A DNA stretch of 64,000 bases, from assembly GCA_963971575.1 (NCBI GenBank), contig OZ020611.1, positions 19,256,092 through 19,320,091 of the forward strand, written 5' to 3'. Under the pieces are notes generated by a model. The model made no database searches and was not told the origin of the DNA. It worked only from the letters and a program-made list of their open reading frames with translations. The DNA is from Liopterus haemorrhoidalis. Taxonomy: Eukaryota; Arthropoda; Insecta; Coleoptera; Dytiscidae. Below, piece after piece: positions 13,101-22,800 of this stretch; within the stretch, counting starts at the first letter, position 1, and the number at the start of each line of letters is the position of its first letter. The position numbers and the translations under genes were made by a program.

Positions 13101-15836
13101 TCACCAAAAAAACCCTTATAACATCACTCATGTGTCTGCCTGTAAAATATTGTGTGTAAGCTCCACCCAAGTGTTATACCGATACGTCATGATTCAACCT
13201 ATTATTTAAATTATTTTAGTTTTTTGTTTTTAAAGTATCAAAAAGTCAATTTATAAATGAAATAACCCATCGTTAATAGTGAGAAATATGTTTCAGAAAT
13301 TGAAAAAAATCAAGCCATTTATCAATTTATTTCTTATTAATTTAATAAAAACTTAGATACGAAGCAAATGCAGAAAAAATCGCTGGGATTTTTTCATTTA
13401 AATTTTATTGTGATGAAATTTTCGCAAAGTATTTAAATTTAGTTTGCAAAAATTAAATGAAAGGTCTCAGTGTTCAAATAACGAATAAAAATTATTATCA
13501 AAAAACTATTTTGATGTGATTATAGAAGTAATACTGTCTTAGACCTCCAGCATTCTGTTGGCATTCTCTTACAATTATTAAGTACCTACAAGCCCTGAAA
13601 GGTGTGAAATATCGCACTTTTTTCGATTTAACAATGTATGAAAAATTCAAACCGCAGATTTCTATTCCAAACCATTTTAAATTAGAATTTGTGGAAATTT
13701 TTGCTAATTAGGAAATGTGGGAAAATTAACACTTCACATATTTTTTTTTCTTATTTTTTTTATACTTTTTTATTATTATTATTACTATTTTTATATTTTT
13801 TTTACTAACCTTTTGGTATTGACAATGACATATGACAATGATTTTGGATATTCATTAACATTTTTGTTTTATATACTTAATATTCAAACATTCTTTTTAT
13901 AATTTATTATTTTTATTGATAAAAAAATTAGAATACAATGCGAATATGTAATAATAATGAACTTATCTATATTAACACATCATTGTTTTGATTTCTGAAT
14001 TGGAATTCATAAATGTTTTGTTTAAATTCCGCTATTGTTTATATTGAAATAACAAGTTTAAATTAATAAACATATTGTTTTTGTATTTTAATTAAACAGA
14101 AAAGAGTTTAAATTATAAAGTTGGCTATATACAACTGTCTGGTACATAAATAACGTAAAATTTGCTTTTGAAATATTCCTTTTGAATCCCAATTAGCTAA
14201 GTTAATTGCTAAAGGAGATTACATTAAATGAATAAAAGGAATTTATTTATTCAGTAATGTTCATTTAACTGAAACATTGGAGATGAGTAGTGAACATAAT
14301 TTTTTTTTAAGAAATATTTTAAAAAATATTCATATCAAGCGGCAATTGTTGATTTGTGCAATATTTACCTAACCTAAAATTTTTGCTAACGTCATGAAGC
14401 TGTTTTTATTTTCAAAATAAGTCCAGAATGATACATCCTCATCGTCTGATTCTGATGAATTACGAATTGTGTAATTTAAGTAACTGGACTGATTTAAAAA
14501 AAAATATATATATTCAAATAGAATTACAATTTAATATTGTCTCCCTCAAAATAACTTCCTTGGGAAGCCAGACAGCACTGGAGACGGTTCTTCTAATCCT
14601 CATAGAAGTGCTGGAACTCGGATACTAGAATAGCTTTCAGCTGGTCGGTTACGGACGCTTGAATGTTTTCGAGTGTCCCAAAATGACGTCCCTTGAGGTG
14701 ATTATTCAGGCAGGCAGGCGAATAAGGAGGCTGAAGAGCCACAGGAATGTTTTTACTGGCCAAAAACTCGTTTTTTGAAATTGCTGTGTGACAATACGCA
14801 TTGTAGAGATTTTTCTTACTCCAAATTCAATGGTCAAAATCTGATGAAAGGTAGTGTGAGTCAAATTCAACTCTTCCCCGATCATTCTGACTGTCAATCG
14901 ACGATCTGAACGCACAAGATCCCAGATTCTGTCGACATTTTCATCGGTTCTTGAAGATGAAGGCCTTCCGCTGCATGATTCATCTTCAATCAACTCTCTT
15001 CCTTCTGAAAATGCCTGAAACTACCAAAAAACATGGGTCCTTGACAAAACACTGTCTCCGTAGGCCTGCTGAAGTTTTGCAAAAGTTTCCGTTGCACTGC
15101 GACCAAGTCTGATGCAAAACCTGATAGCACACCGTTGCTCGAAATGAATGTCACACATTTTTAGAACGCACTATAAGAAATTGAACCTACCATTGTTCAT
15201 CGCATTCATAGATGCTAAATTAAGTTAATGAATTAAAACTGTCTAAAGCATTTATATATTTTCACTATATGAAAACAATCAATGATAAAACTAATTAGGT
15301 TAGGTTTAGTTGGTAAAAATTTTAGAAAGAAAAAACTTAATCTTGCTAGACGTATATAAACAGGTACTCATAAGGAATTTTTATCTGTTTCCAATGAGAT
15401 TTATAGTATAAGTATTTTGAAAAACATTAACTTCATAAAGAGTTCCAAAAATATCAGTTATATTCGAACGTTCCTCGAACGTTCTTGCGTATTTCTCTGC
15501 CAATTACAGATGCATGAATTATTACTATTGGCTCCCCACTCTTACAACTATGCCTTCTTGTTCCTAACGTTATAATATAATTCATTCTAAGCACACAAGC
15601 CTAGTTGTGGTGGACTAATACGGAACATTAACCTTTATCTCATTTAAATTTCTTTTACAGGTCGTAAATACGCCATGCTGAAACTGAAGATTCTCCTCTC
15701 TACCATCATGAGAAACTACCGAGTCTATTCCGATCTGAAAGAAAGCGACTTCAAGCTGCAAGCTGATATTATCCTTAAGAGAGCAGAAGGTTTCCAAATC
15801 CGGCTGGAACCAAGAAAACCAATGGCTAAAGCTTAA
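6893..15836 (+). CDS. Cytochrome P450, CYP4G subfamily (six coding exons)
   Basis: Coding exons are 6893-7109, 7240-7620, 9341-9537, 11105-11648, 12273-12458 and 15661-15836, joined by GT...AG introns that keep one frame for 566 residues, close to the usual CYP4G length. The protein has an N-terminal membrane anchor (about residues 14-37), the proline-rich hinge KIPGPAGWP, the I-helix GHDTTAAG (from 368), the ExxR helix ETLR (425-428) and the heme loop FSAGPRSCVG (500-509, Cys507 as thiolate ligand). An acidic insertion at about 272-335 (including GLKDDLDVDDND) is the hallmark separating CYP4G from other CYP4. CYP4G enzymes are ER-bound oxidative decarbonylases that turn long-chain aldehydes into cuticular hydrocarbons, usually in oenocytes, using P450 reductase. 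Function here is inferred from the family. No frameshift or lost key residue is seen. Confidence 0.95.
7240..7620 (+). CDS. CYP4G exon 2
   Basis: Encodes residues 73-199, including the strongly conserved blocks VKLWIGPKLLVF, EYRFFKPWLGNGLLISTGQ, KWRAHRKLIAPTFH (C-helix region; W and R contact the heme propionates in the family) and MSEATVEILL. The acceptor is CTTTTTCAG and the donor GTAAGT. Confidence 0.95.
7621..9340 (+). other. CYP4G intron 2
   Basis: 1.7-kb intron. It is mostly unique AT-rich sequence. The only recognisable content is a decayed LINE tail at about 8925-9135. Confidence 0.75.
8925..9135 (+). pseudogene. Decayed non-LTR retrotransposon ORF2 C-terminus
   Basis: Translating + with stops ignored gives RKWKLIGHTRRRS, then later fragments (W-R-RGSPG, KRPTSIEGV-like) in the order of the C-terminal tail of RTE/Jockey-type LINE ORF2 proteins (the KWxWxGHTLRR motif). 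Stops and frame changes are frequent. It is a short dead relic in an intron. Confidence 0.45.
9341..9537 (+). CDS. CYP4G exon 3
   Basis: Encodes residues 200-265, with ETAMGVSKSTQD, MKMCDILHLRHTKVWLRPD and IIHGLTRK, all typical of the CYP4G E-G helix region. It ends in phase 0 before GTAAGT. Confidence 0.94.
9538..11104 (+). other. CYP4G intron 3
   Basis: 1.57-kb intron. A short direct repeat GGAATAGTACTTCAA starts it (9562-9590). A copy of the GTCT-associated dispersed repeat occupies about 10190-10690. Nothing else is recognised. Confidence 0.7.
10190..10690 (+). repeat. Copy of the GTCT-associated dispersed repeat
   Basis: Runs parallel to 34620-34930: TAAGGCTTTGTACATAAAAT, a short GTGTCTGTCTAT tract, GGCGAAACGGCTATAAAGTT, GAAATTTGACATG, CAGCTCTTTCACCCACCTATAT and finally AAAGCCCTTAGTG. 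The GTCT microsatellite is almost absent here, so it expanded separately in other copies. No coding capacity; class unknown. Confidence 0.55.
11105..11648 (+). CDS. CYP4G exon 4
   Basis: Encodes residues 266-446. It carries the CYP4G-specific insertion: a lysine- and glutamate-rich stretch, then VEGVSFGQSVGLKDDLDVDD, then the acidic linker before GEKKRMAFLDL. The oxygen-binding I-helix and the K-helix ExxR motif follow. The insertion sits between the G and H helices in family models. The donor is GTAAGA. Confidence 0.95.
11649..12272 (+). other. CYP4G intron 4
   Basis: 624-bp intron with two similar blocks (about 11705-11800 and 11930-12035), each holding AATCTTATTTTCC-like and TATATTTxTxCCTCTTTAAATC words. 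It could be a local duplication of an old LINE fragment; no class can be given. Confidence 0.45.
12273..12458 (+). CDS. CYP4G exon 5
   Basis: Encodes residues 447-508: ASGDYVLPAGCTVVIATVRLH, PNPDKFDPDNFLPE, and the heme-binding loop up to the conserved cysteine. The Gly codon of FSAGPRSCVG is split by intron 5, so the heme loop is only complete after splicing. Confidence 0.95.
13080..13740 (+). repeat. Diverged GTCT-associated repeat
   Basis: Begins CTAGGGTTTTGTATGTATG and continues with ACCAAAAAAACCCTTATAAC, matching the start of the 34591-35285 copy. A later part (TACCTACAAGCCCTGAAAGG) matches 35667-35690. The microsatellite has collapsed to GTGTCTGCCTGT. Confidence 0.5.
14524..15158 (-). 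pseudogene. Dead mariner transposase, internally deleted
   Basis: Read on the minus strand it starts MCDIHFEQRCAIRFCIRLG, continues through the helix-turn-helix half (GRPSSSRTDENVDRIWDLV, ELNLTHTTFHQIL), then jumps after FGVRKI to the C-terminal half (NAYCHTA, PPYSPA, GRHFGTLENIQ, SQGSYFEGDNIKL). The first catalytic Asp region is deleted, and the third Asp of the DD34D triad is lost (SPA instead of SPD). There are in-frame stops. Inserted in CYP4G intron 5, antisense to the gene. Confidence 0.85.
15661..15836 (+). CDS. CYP4G exon 6 (C-terminus)
   Basis: Encodes residues 509-566, starting GRKYAMLKLKILLSTIMRNY (L-helix following the heme Cys) and ending EGFQIRLEPRKPMAKA before TAA. The acceptor is TCTTTTACAG. 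Confidence 0.95.
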
Positions 15837-15885
15837 TTATATTTAAAATTTATTTCAATAATTCTATCAAAGGACTACAACAGTA

Positions 15886-15940
15886 AATAAAATTAAGAAA
15901 AGACAAAGTATTTGTGTACGTCACAGTGAAAAACAATAAA
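15886..15940 (+). terminator. CYP4G polyadenylation signals
   Basis: Two AATAAA hexamers, at 15886-15891 and 15935-15940, lie 50 and 99 bases after the stop codon. The second is followed by a T/G-rich stretch (TTTGTTTTCCATTTTGTCG) typical of a cleavage region. Confidence 0.65.
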
Positions 15941-16477
15941 TTTCATTTGTTTTCCATTTTGTCGTGCTTTAATATTTTGGTCACTGCAACTATAATAAAA
16001 AATTAATTATTACTATATTGGGTGCAGTATTCTGACAGGTTAGGACTTGTTGGTAAGACAAGTACCCGACTTTTAACTTAACCATCCTTCTACTGCTTGG
16101 GTCATCTTAATCTCTTTTGTGGTTGTTGTTTTAGTTGGTGGGATTTCTCTTTTATGATAGTTACCAAAACTGGAGTAGTCTTTTTGAAGTTTTGTTGTAT
16201 GAATTATTAATTTATCATTTATTTGTAGTTTGTTCTATAAAGTTACTGTGTTATTATTGCAAAAACTAATTGTTATTTGTTATTATTTGGGATCTGTAGT
16301 ATATTATTTTAGTTTAGTTTCAACAACTGGACTTATACTAACATATTTTAATAAATTAGGTATGTATATATTGTGAGGAAATAAAGTAGGTATTGCATAA
16401 ATAAAATCACAAGCCAAAACAAATGATTGTTTTATTGAACAAATAAATTACTGCATAAATGAGCGAACTAAACTCCA
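15941..16477. other. Intergenic DNA, nothing recognised
   Basis: AT-rich, with no open frame or repeat that I can identify. Confidence 0.5.
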
Positions 16478-16764
16478 TTTACCGTAACTATGAAATGACG
16501 TCAGAGTTGAAAAACTCACCTTGTTGCCAATTCGTAAACTGTCAAAAAAAGTTAGGTTATATCGAACAACTTCTAAACACCTAAATGTCAACCTGACAAA
16601 TAACGATTGAACAATCCAATTTCAAAGCGGCAACATTGAAAAAATGTACCAAAATTAAATAAATAAATGTACTAACTGAGTTATGGATTGATGTTGATTA
16701 AAACATATCATAACGTTGGTACTTAAATTAACCAAGTGTGACGTCATTTCATAGTTACCGTAAA
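16478..16764. mobile_element. MITE with 26-bp inverted ends
   Basis: 16478-16503 and 16739-16764 are inverted copies with one mismatch (TTTACCGTAACTATGAAATG then ACGTCA). The similarity extends weakly outward, so the exact ends and target duplication are unclear. It is 287 bp with no coding capacity. Confidence 0.6.
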
Positions 16765-16773
16765 CCGACTTTA

Positions 16774-18359
16774 CGAGGGCTACCTTTTAAGTTTTTGCAA
16801 AAACTAAGAAAGAAAATTTTTTTTGGAACAAACTTTTTTATCGCTTTTCAAAATATTCGCCTTTAAGATTTACACACTTTTGCATACGTTCAAACTAATT
16901 CTCGAAACATTTTTTCCACTCTGAAGTTGGTATCTCAAAAACATGGTTTTCGAAGGCTTTAATTAGTTAATTGAGGTGATGAAAATCGATGTCCGTGCAT
17001 TTTTTGTTTGACATTGGGGAACAAAAAAAGTCGTTAGAGAATATAGCAGCGATGTTTTTTTGAATCACAACCGATTTTGGTCGACCTTCACGAGATTCAT
17101 CACTGACGGACGCACGACCACGACGTAATTTCAAAAGGACATTAGTAATCTGTTTGAATGGTCATCGACCTGGCTTATACCAGTTAATATAAATAAAGTG
17201 TTCTTCATCTAGGTATAAACAATCCTAGGTTGCAGTACTACCTTAACGGTATTACTATCCAACAAGTTGATTTGGGATTGACAATATGCACAAACCTCAG
17301 TTGGTCTACACATGTGATCAAGTGTGTTAAGAAAGCAAAAAGTGTGTTGTACCTTATCTATAGAGCATTTGCTAGGCCGTCTCCTGTATTAGTACGCAAT
17401 TTTCACCACATATATTCGCCCACATCTAGAATTCGCCGTCTCTGTTTGGTCACCAAGTCTTAGAAAAGATATTGACATTATGGAAAGAGTCCAGAGACGT
17501 GCTACGCGCTTACCATTTGGTTTCAACAGACTTCCCTATGATGAGAGATTTCGAAGACTTAATTTGCCCAAACTGGAAAACCGCAGAAGTCGTGGTGATC
17601 TTATAACTACCTACCGTGTACTCCATCGGAATTTTGATGCTGATCTTACTGGTTTGTTTGTACTTAATGTAGACTCTCGTTTACGTAGACATTCGTTAAA
17701 GTTATGTCACGAAAAGTTCCGTAAGAACGTTCGGACCAAGTTTCATTCAAACCGAGTGATTAATGACTGGAATAATCTACCTGGAAGTGTAGTGCCTTTC
17801 CCAAGTGTGAACAATTTTAAAAATAGACTGGACCTTTAAAATCAGTTGCTACTATCCCCATAAACTGAAATTTTCTGTTTTTGTACACTTTTTATATTTG
17901 TTATTGTTTGACTTTAGTTGTTTATCAAAGTGTTTTGTTTCTTTCAACTTTCCTTATCACAACAATGTGTAATATTGTAATTTTTCTATAAGAACTTTAC
18001 AAGCTATTGGCTTCAGTTCTTTTTAAATAAATAATAATAATAATAAATAATAATAATTTTGCAAACCAATAGTAAAGAGTCTTTACTGATGGTGCTTCAT
18101 TACCAAAAGTTGAACGAAGCGAATCTATGCATTGTTGTTGAGTTAGGCTTTTACTAAAATCGTAAAAAGTCATCCAACGAAAACCTTCACAAATAATATC
18201 ATTTTTTTCACAAACACTCACTGTCAACCAACTACTCGGTCAATTTATAAGCTGCCCCGATTTCACAATAATAAATTTAAAATTTTACGAATATAGTAAT
18301 GACACATTTCAATATTGCCATCTAGTGGTCGTTTGTAAAAACATAAAAGGTAACCCTTG
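16774..18359 (-). mobile_element. Mariner copy A, internally deleted and split by a LINE
   Basis: TA-flanked. The left end reads CGAGGGCTACCTTTTAAG and the right end is the inverse (AAAAGGTAACCCTTG). It is the same family as 41202-42448. Minus-strand pieces include GFRWMTFYDFSKSLTQQQ and LRSTFGNEAPS (N-terminus, 18060-18227) and WKKCFEN-like words (C-terminus, 16880-16960). Roughly half the transposase is missing, and a LINE fragment sits inside at about 17130-18058. Confidence 0.75.
17130..18058 (+). pseudogene. 5'-truncated non-LTR retrotransposon (CR1/Jockey-like ORF2 end)
   Basis: The frame opens with DISNLFEWSSTWLIPVNINK, shifts, and continues as QYYLNGITIQQVDLGLTICT, KCVKKAKSVLYLI, then after another shift as DIDIMERVQRRATRLPFG, NRLPYDERFRRLNLPKLE and RVINDWNNLPGSVV. 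This is the thumb/C-terminal region of a LINE reverse transcriptase. It ends in a TAA-rich tail (18023-18058). Both edges abut mariner sequence that is continuous in the other copy, with AATTT at each junction as a likely target duplication. Dead by truncation and frameshifts. Confidence 0.8.
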
Positions 18360-18361
18360 TA

Positions 18362-18985
18362 CGGGCGCGTATCTAATCCGAAGAAGGCCAAGGTGGGTCT
18401 GTTGGCCAACAAATTCATGGCCACAGTTTTTTGGGATGCGCACGGTATCATTCACACCATCTACCTGGAAAAGAAAAAAGTGCTGTTCCACCAGAACAAC
18501 GCACCGCTCCACAAGTGCGCAATCGCAATGGCAAAACTCCATAAACTGTGCTACGAATTAGTTCCTCATCCACCATATTCGCCAGATTTTGCCCCCTGCG
18601 AATATTATTTATATCCAAACTTAAAGAAATGGCTCGGTGATACGAGATTTGGGACGAATGAAGAGGCCTAGTTTGAGGGCTTCGAGAAAACGTATTATTT
18701 GGAGGGCATCGAAAAATTGTAGAATCATTGGACGCAGTGGCGCATCCAGGGGGGTGCCCGGGGACCCCTCCCCAAGAAGGAAGGAAATAAAAATAAAAAC
18801 ATACAAACACACTAGAAAATTTTTAAAATAGAGATGAGGACTTTTTTTTGTAGGTCGTCACTTGTATTTTAGAAGAAAACCTTATTCATAATTTAAGTAA
18901 TTTTGTCTCCCTCCCAACAAAAATTCCTGGGTGCGCCACTGGTTGGATGAAGTGTACATCTTCATCTGTATTTGTAGAATCACTC
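18362..18985 (+). pseudogene. Mariner relic, C-terminal half
   Basis: Encodes KVGLLANKFMATVFWDAHG, a deletion joining IYLEK to KKVLFHQNNAPLHK, then KLHKLCYELVPHPPYSPDFA and LKKWLGDTRFGTNEEA, followed by stops. The second catalytic Asp has become Asn (HQNNA for HQDNA); the third (SPD) remains. It is cut at 18735-18941 by a small hAT element and resumes as WMKCTSSSVFVE. It lies directly against mariner copy A. Confidence 0.8.
18735..18941. mobile_element. 207-bp hAT-like MITE inside a mariner
   Basis: The ends are CAGTGGCGCATCCAGG and the inverse CCTGGGTGCGCCACTG. The flanking octamers ATTGGACG and GTTGGATG agree at six of eight bases. The mariner reading frame resumes immediately after it, which supports insertion. 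It contains CCCGGGGACCCC and no coding sequence. Confidence 0.7.
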
Positions 18986-19047
18986 CCATATTCAGATTCA
19001 GACAACAATAAAAGTTCAATTGAAAAAGTTTCAACTACAATTGAGAA

Positions 19048-19253
19048 CAGATGCGCACCCAGATGTTTTTCTGGGGGGGGGGGGGGTAAGGAGCCACCAT
19101 TTTTTTTTAGAGGAGATCAGGAGACAAAGTTTTCCTCGGATGGGACTCACGTTCATATTACAAACAAAATGTGTCCCAAAAAAACGAAAAATGTTTGAAC
19201 GTTAAAACGTGGGGGGGGGGGGTTACGACCGTGAGCTTCTTCCTGGGTGCCTG
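19048..19253. mobile_element. Second 206-bp hAT-like MITE, opposite orientation
   Basis: Begins CAGATGCGCACCCAG and ends CTGGGTGCCTG, with flanking octamers ATTGAGAA/ATTTAGGA (six of eight agree). Length and end sequence match the MITE at 18735-18941 in reverse orientation. It contains two long G-runs (about 19073-19086 and 19211-19222). Confidence 0.5.
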
Positions 19254-19520
19254 ATTTAGGAATGATAAATGTAAAATTCTAGTGACAATTGTTAACGTCA
19301 GATATTCAATTGAAACTGAAACGAACAGAATTTTCGTTTTTAATAATTTAGATTCTTACAGCCGCGTTTTTCAGAATTCTTATGTTCAATAAAGTAGACA
19401 CTCTATATATAAGATGACTCTAAATAACCATGGAATCAATTTAACAATTCAAATGTTCAACATTTGACAATTTTTTAGAGATAAAATATTTTATGTTACA
19501 AAATTAATTATATATTTTAA

Positions 19521-19857
19521 ATGGCGTTAATATCAAATGTATTACGCGATCGCGCTAGAAAACAGGAATTAGAGCAAATAAAAGATAGATTAAAATCTAA
19601 TCTTCCTGTTTTGACAAGGCGTGAAATTCGAAGATTTCGAATACCATACCATGAAGCACTATGCTTAGAACTGGAGGAAGATGGGTATTTCGAAGCATCT
19701 ATGTTTTTAAATCTTCTCATTGAATTTCAACAACAAATGAGAGAAGAAAATGGCCCAGAAAGTTGGGTTTGGTTTTATCCACAACTTATAAATGAAAAGG
19801 ATAAATTAGATATATTGTATCATGGCTTAAAAGCTGCTGAAGATGGAAAATTGGCAG
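19521..19857 (+). CDS. TTC29-like exon 1
   Basis: Encodes residues 1-112. The start codon follows a T/A-rich leader, and the first residues are MALISNVLRDRARKQELEQI. The block PESWVWFYPQLINEKDKLDI corresponds to the pre-TPR region of TTC29. It ends in phase 1 before GTAATT. Confidence 0.87.
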
Positions 19858-22800
19858 GTAATTTATAGACTCATCCCTATATAAATCGACGAATTTTACA
19901 TTGAAATCAAAAAAAAAATTGCTAATAATAAAGTAGATATTCTAGAAAACGTCAATAGTGCCAATTTGCCAATTATCGCAGACGCCTTCAATTTCTATTT
20001 AAATAGTGTTTATAAAAGTTTTTTTTTTAATAAATTGCTAAATAATTTCACTCACTTTTGTAAAAACAAACTAAGAGAAAATTTTGATATCAATAGTTTG
20101 CACCTTTGAAATGTTATGTCATGTTGTTATTGAAAAATGATTAACAATGTCACGTTATTAATATGTCATACTATTTGACATATGTCATTGTAGAAAATGA
20201 TATCTCAATTATAATGATCATAATCGACAAATCTAAAGTCTGTTTTACAGTGTAAGGTATTTTTTTAAATGACATTTAAAGTCTATAAAAGTAAGCAAAA
20301 CAACCAAATTTCATTTGTCTTTACAAATATGAGCGCAATAAATGCGTGAATATTTTGCCTCTCCTTGAAAAAAATTCTGCGGGCCCTCATGATAATAATG
20401 ACAATTATTGAAAACGAGAAGTTTTGAATATTATGATAGTCTATGTCAATTAACATATTTTCATTTTATTATTTCTTTTAAATAAACTAACCGATTGATT
20501 GAAGCTTTTGATCATATCGTACATATATAATTAGCTACTGTGTGTTAGTGATCTTTGTAACACTGTGACGTCATTTTTCCTAAGGTTCTTGTGATTGGCT
20601 AACTGGGAAACAGGGTGTTCCCAGTTTGACTTGATTGATAGGTATTTTGCAGATTTATTCTCTAAGAATCTACGAATATAATTACATTCATAAATGTCTA
20701 GGGTTTCGTAGACATAAACAAGAGACTTCTATATCCTTTGACCAATATGAACAATATTTTGCAGATTTATTCTCTAAGAATCTGCGGATAAAACATCGTA
20801 TAGAAATATCTCAAGTTTCGTAGGCATAAATAAGAAACTTTAGACACTTCTATATTCTTTGATCGATATGAAAAATATTTTACAGATTTATTATTTAAAA
20901 ATCTGCGGATAAAACATCTTATAGAAATATCTAAAGTTTCGTAGGCATAAATAAGAAACTTTAGACACTTCTATATTCTTTGATCGATATGAAAAATATT
21001 TTGCAGATTTATTATTTAAAAATCTGCGGATAAAATAACCTATATAGGGTTTCGTGGGCATAAACAAGAAACCCTAGGGTACTCCTGTTTCCTTAGACCG
21101 ATATAAACAATATATTGCAGATTTATTCTCTAAGAATCTACCAATATAATTACATACATAAATGCCTAGGATTTCGTAGCCATAAACAAGAGACTCTAGA
21201 TACTCCTGTTTCCTTTGACTGATATGAACAATATTTTGCACATTTATTCTCTAAGAATCTACAAATATAATTACATAAATATATGTCTAGGGTTTTGTAG
21301 GCCTAAACAAGAGACTGTAGATACTCCTGTTTCCTTTGACCGATATGAACAATATTTTGCAGATTTATTCTCTAAAAAACTGCGGATAAAATTTTATATA
21401 TAAATGTTTTGGGTTTCGTAGGTATAAACGAGAAACTCTAGACAAGCCTATATCCTTTAACCGATATGAACAATACTTTGCAGATTTATTCTCTAAGTAT
21501 CTACGAATATAATTACATATAGAAATGTCTAGGGTTTCGTAGGCATAAATTATTTTTAGTTTTAACAATATAAATGTAATGTACTAAGTAAAAATGAATG
21601 GTTTTCTCATCTTAAAAGTGAATAAATAATCTAACTATATAATTAGCAAGTGTCTGTATGTAGTGTCGGTAACATTTAGACGTAAATTTTTTTAAAGTTC
21701 TCGTGATTGGCTAACTGGGGACACCCTGTTTCTTGATTGGCTGACAGGTGACGCCCTCTCCCGTGATTAGCTAACTGGTGATATCCTGTCCTATGATTCG
21801 CAGACTGGCGACGAAATTAGGATACGTTAAAAATAAAACCAAATAAACATACAAACAATTGAAATTTTTAATAACCTAGTTTTTTAAGAAAAGCCCACTT
21901 CAATATATTAAGAGTTACCTAGTGACACCTTAAGAAAATTTAAATTCCATTTAGTTCCGCTTAAAAGTTTAGAATAACCTATATGCAAATACGCCAATGT
22001 TAAAATATTTCAAAATATTTTATCTGAATCCACGACATACTTTATTGGTAATGCACATAAGAAAGTAAAATAAAAAAAATCGAGAGCATCGTAGATAAAT
22101 TTCTTACTGCCACGTTGTTTTGTTGTCATATTAATTGAATTGTGACAAGTGAGACCATACATGCGTTTAATGTATTTTATTTGTTCATACAGTTAACAAA
22201 CTCGTACAGTTACTATCATTGCTCATGTGATAAATATAAAACTTTAATCATTTATTCTTTAGTAAAATTTGGAGTAGAATCTGCCAAAATACTTGAACTT
22301 GGTGTCCATTTCTCAAATGAACCAGTTGGGTGGTGGTGGCTGGCAAAACAACTCTTTCTTCAAGCGGTCGACTGCGCCAGCACCTTCAGAGATGATGGAG
22401 GAAGAATAGAAGCAGTGTGCAGGCATATATTGGGCAGATTTTATTTAAACCAATGTAAGTATAGCAAGACTTCGCTTTTCAGTGGTCAGCTAATATACAT
22501 TTGAATCATATTATTTTTCCAAGTTCCTCACACGTCGCGATTTCGAGAAAAATCATGTTTCCTTTATTTTGTTTTTATTTTATGAAGTATTATATCTCTT
22601 TGACACTAATACTCAATATAATATTATACTTTTGTAGCCTAGTACTTATCAGCGTCCAAAATGATGGTGTCCGCATTTTCCATTTATTAGTATTATGGCT
22701 TTTTACCGACCGCCAACATATAACGGGTGTTTTTTTTAGAGGTATAGAACTTTAAATTGCAATAAAACAACGATGGATTATTCGATTGACATGAATTTTT

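Larger units (their letters stand above)
12459..15660 (+). other. CYP4G intron 5
   Basis: 3.2-kb intron, the largest of the gene. It holds a diverged repeat at 13080-13740 and a dead mariner at 14524-15158. The rest is AT-rich with no recognisable feature. Confidence 0.7.
19858..22262 (+). other. TTC29-like intron 1
   Basis: 2.4-kb intron containing a degenerate TA-type MITE (about 20060-20335), a roughly 120-bp tandem array (20590-21555) and a short minisatellite (21696-21810). Confidence 0.75.

Noticed and set aside
18448..18810. 120-codon minus frame over the mariner relic
   Set aside because: Antisense of the recognised mariner coding sequence.
20650..21560. CRISPR-like array
   Set aside because: Units are tandem without unique spacers, units vary in length, and the host is an animal genome.
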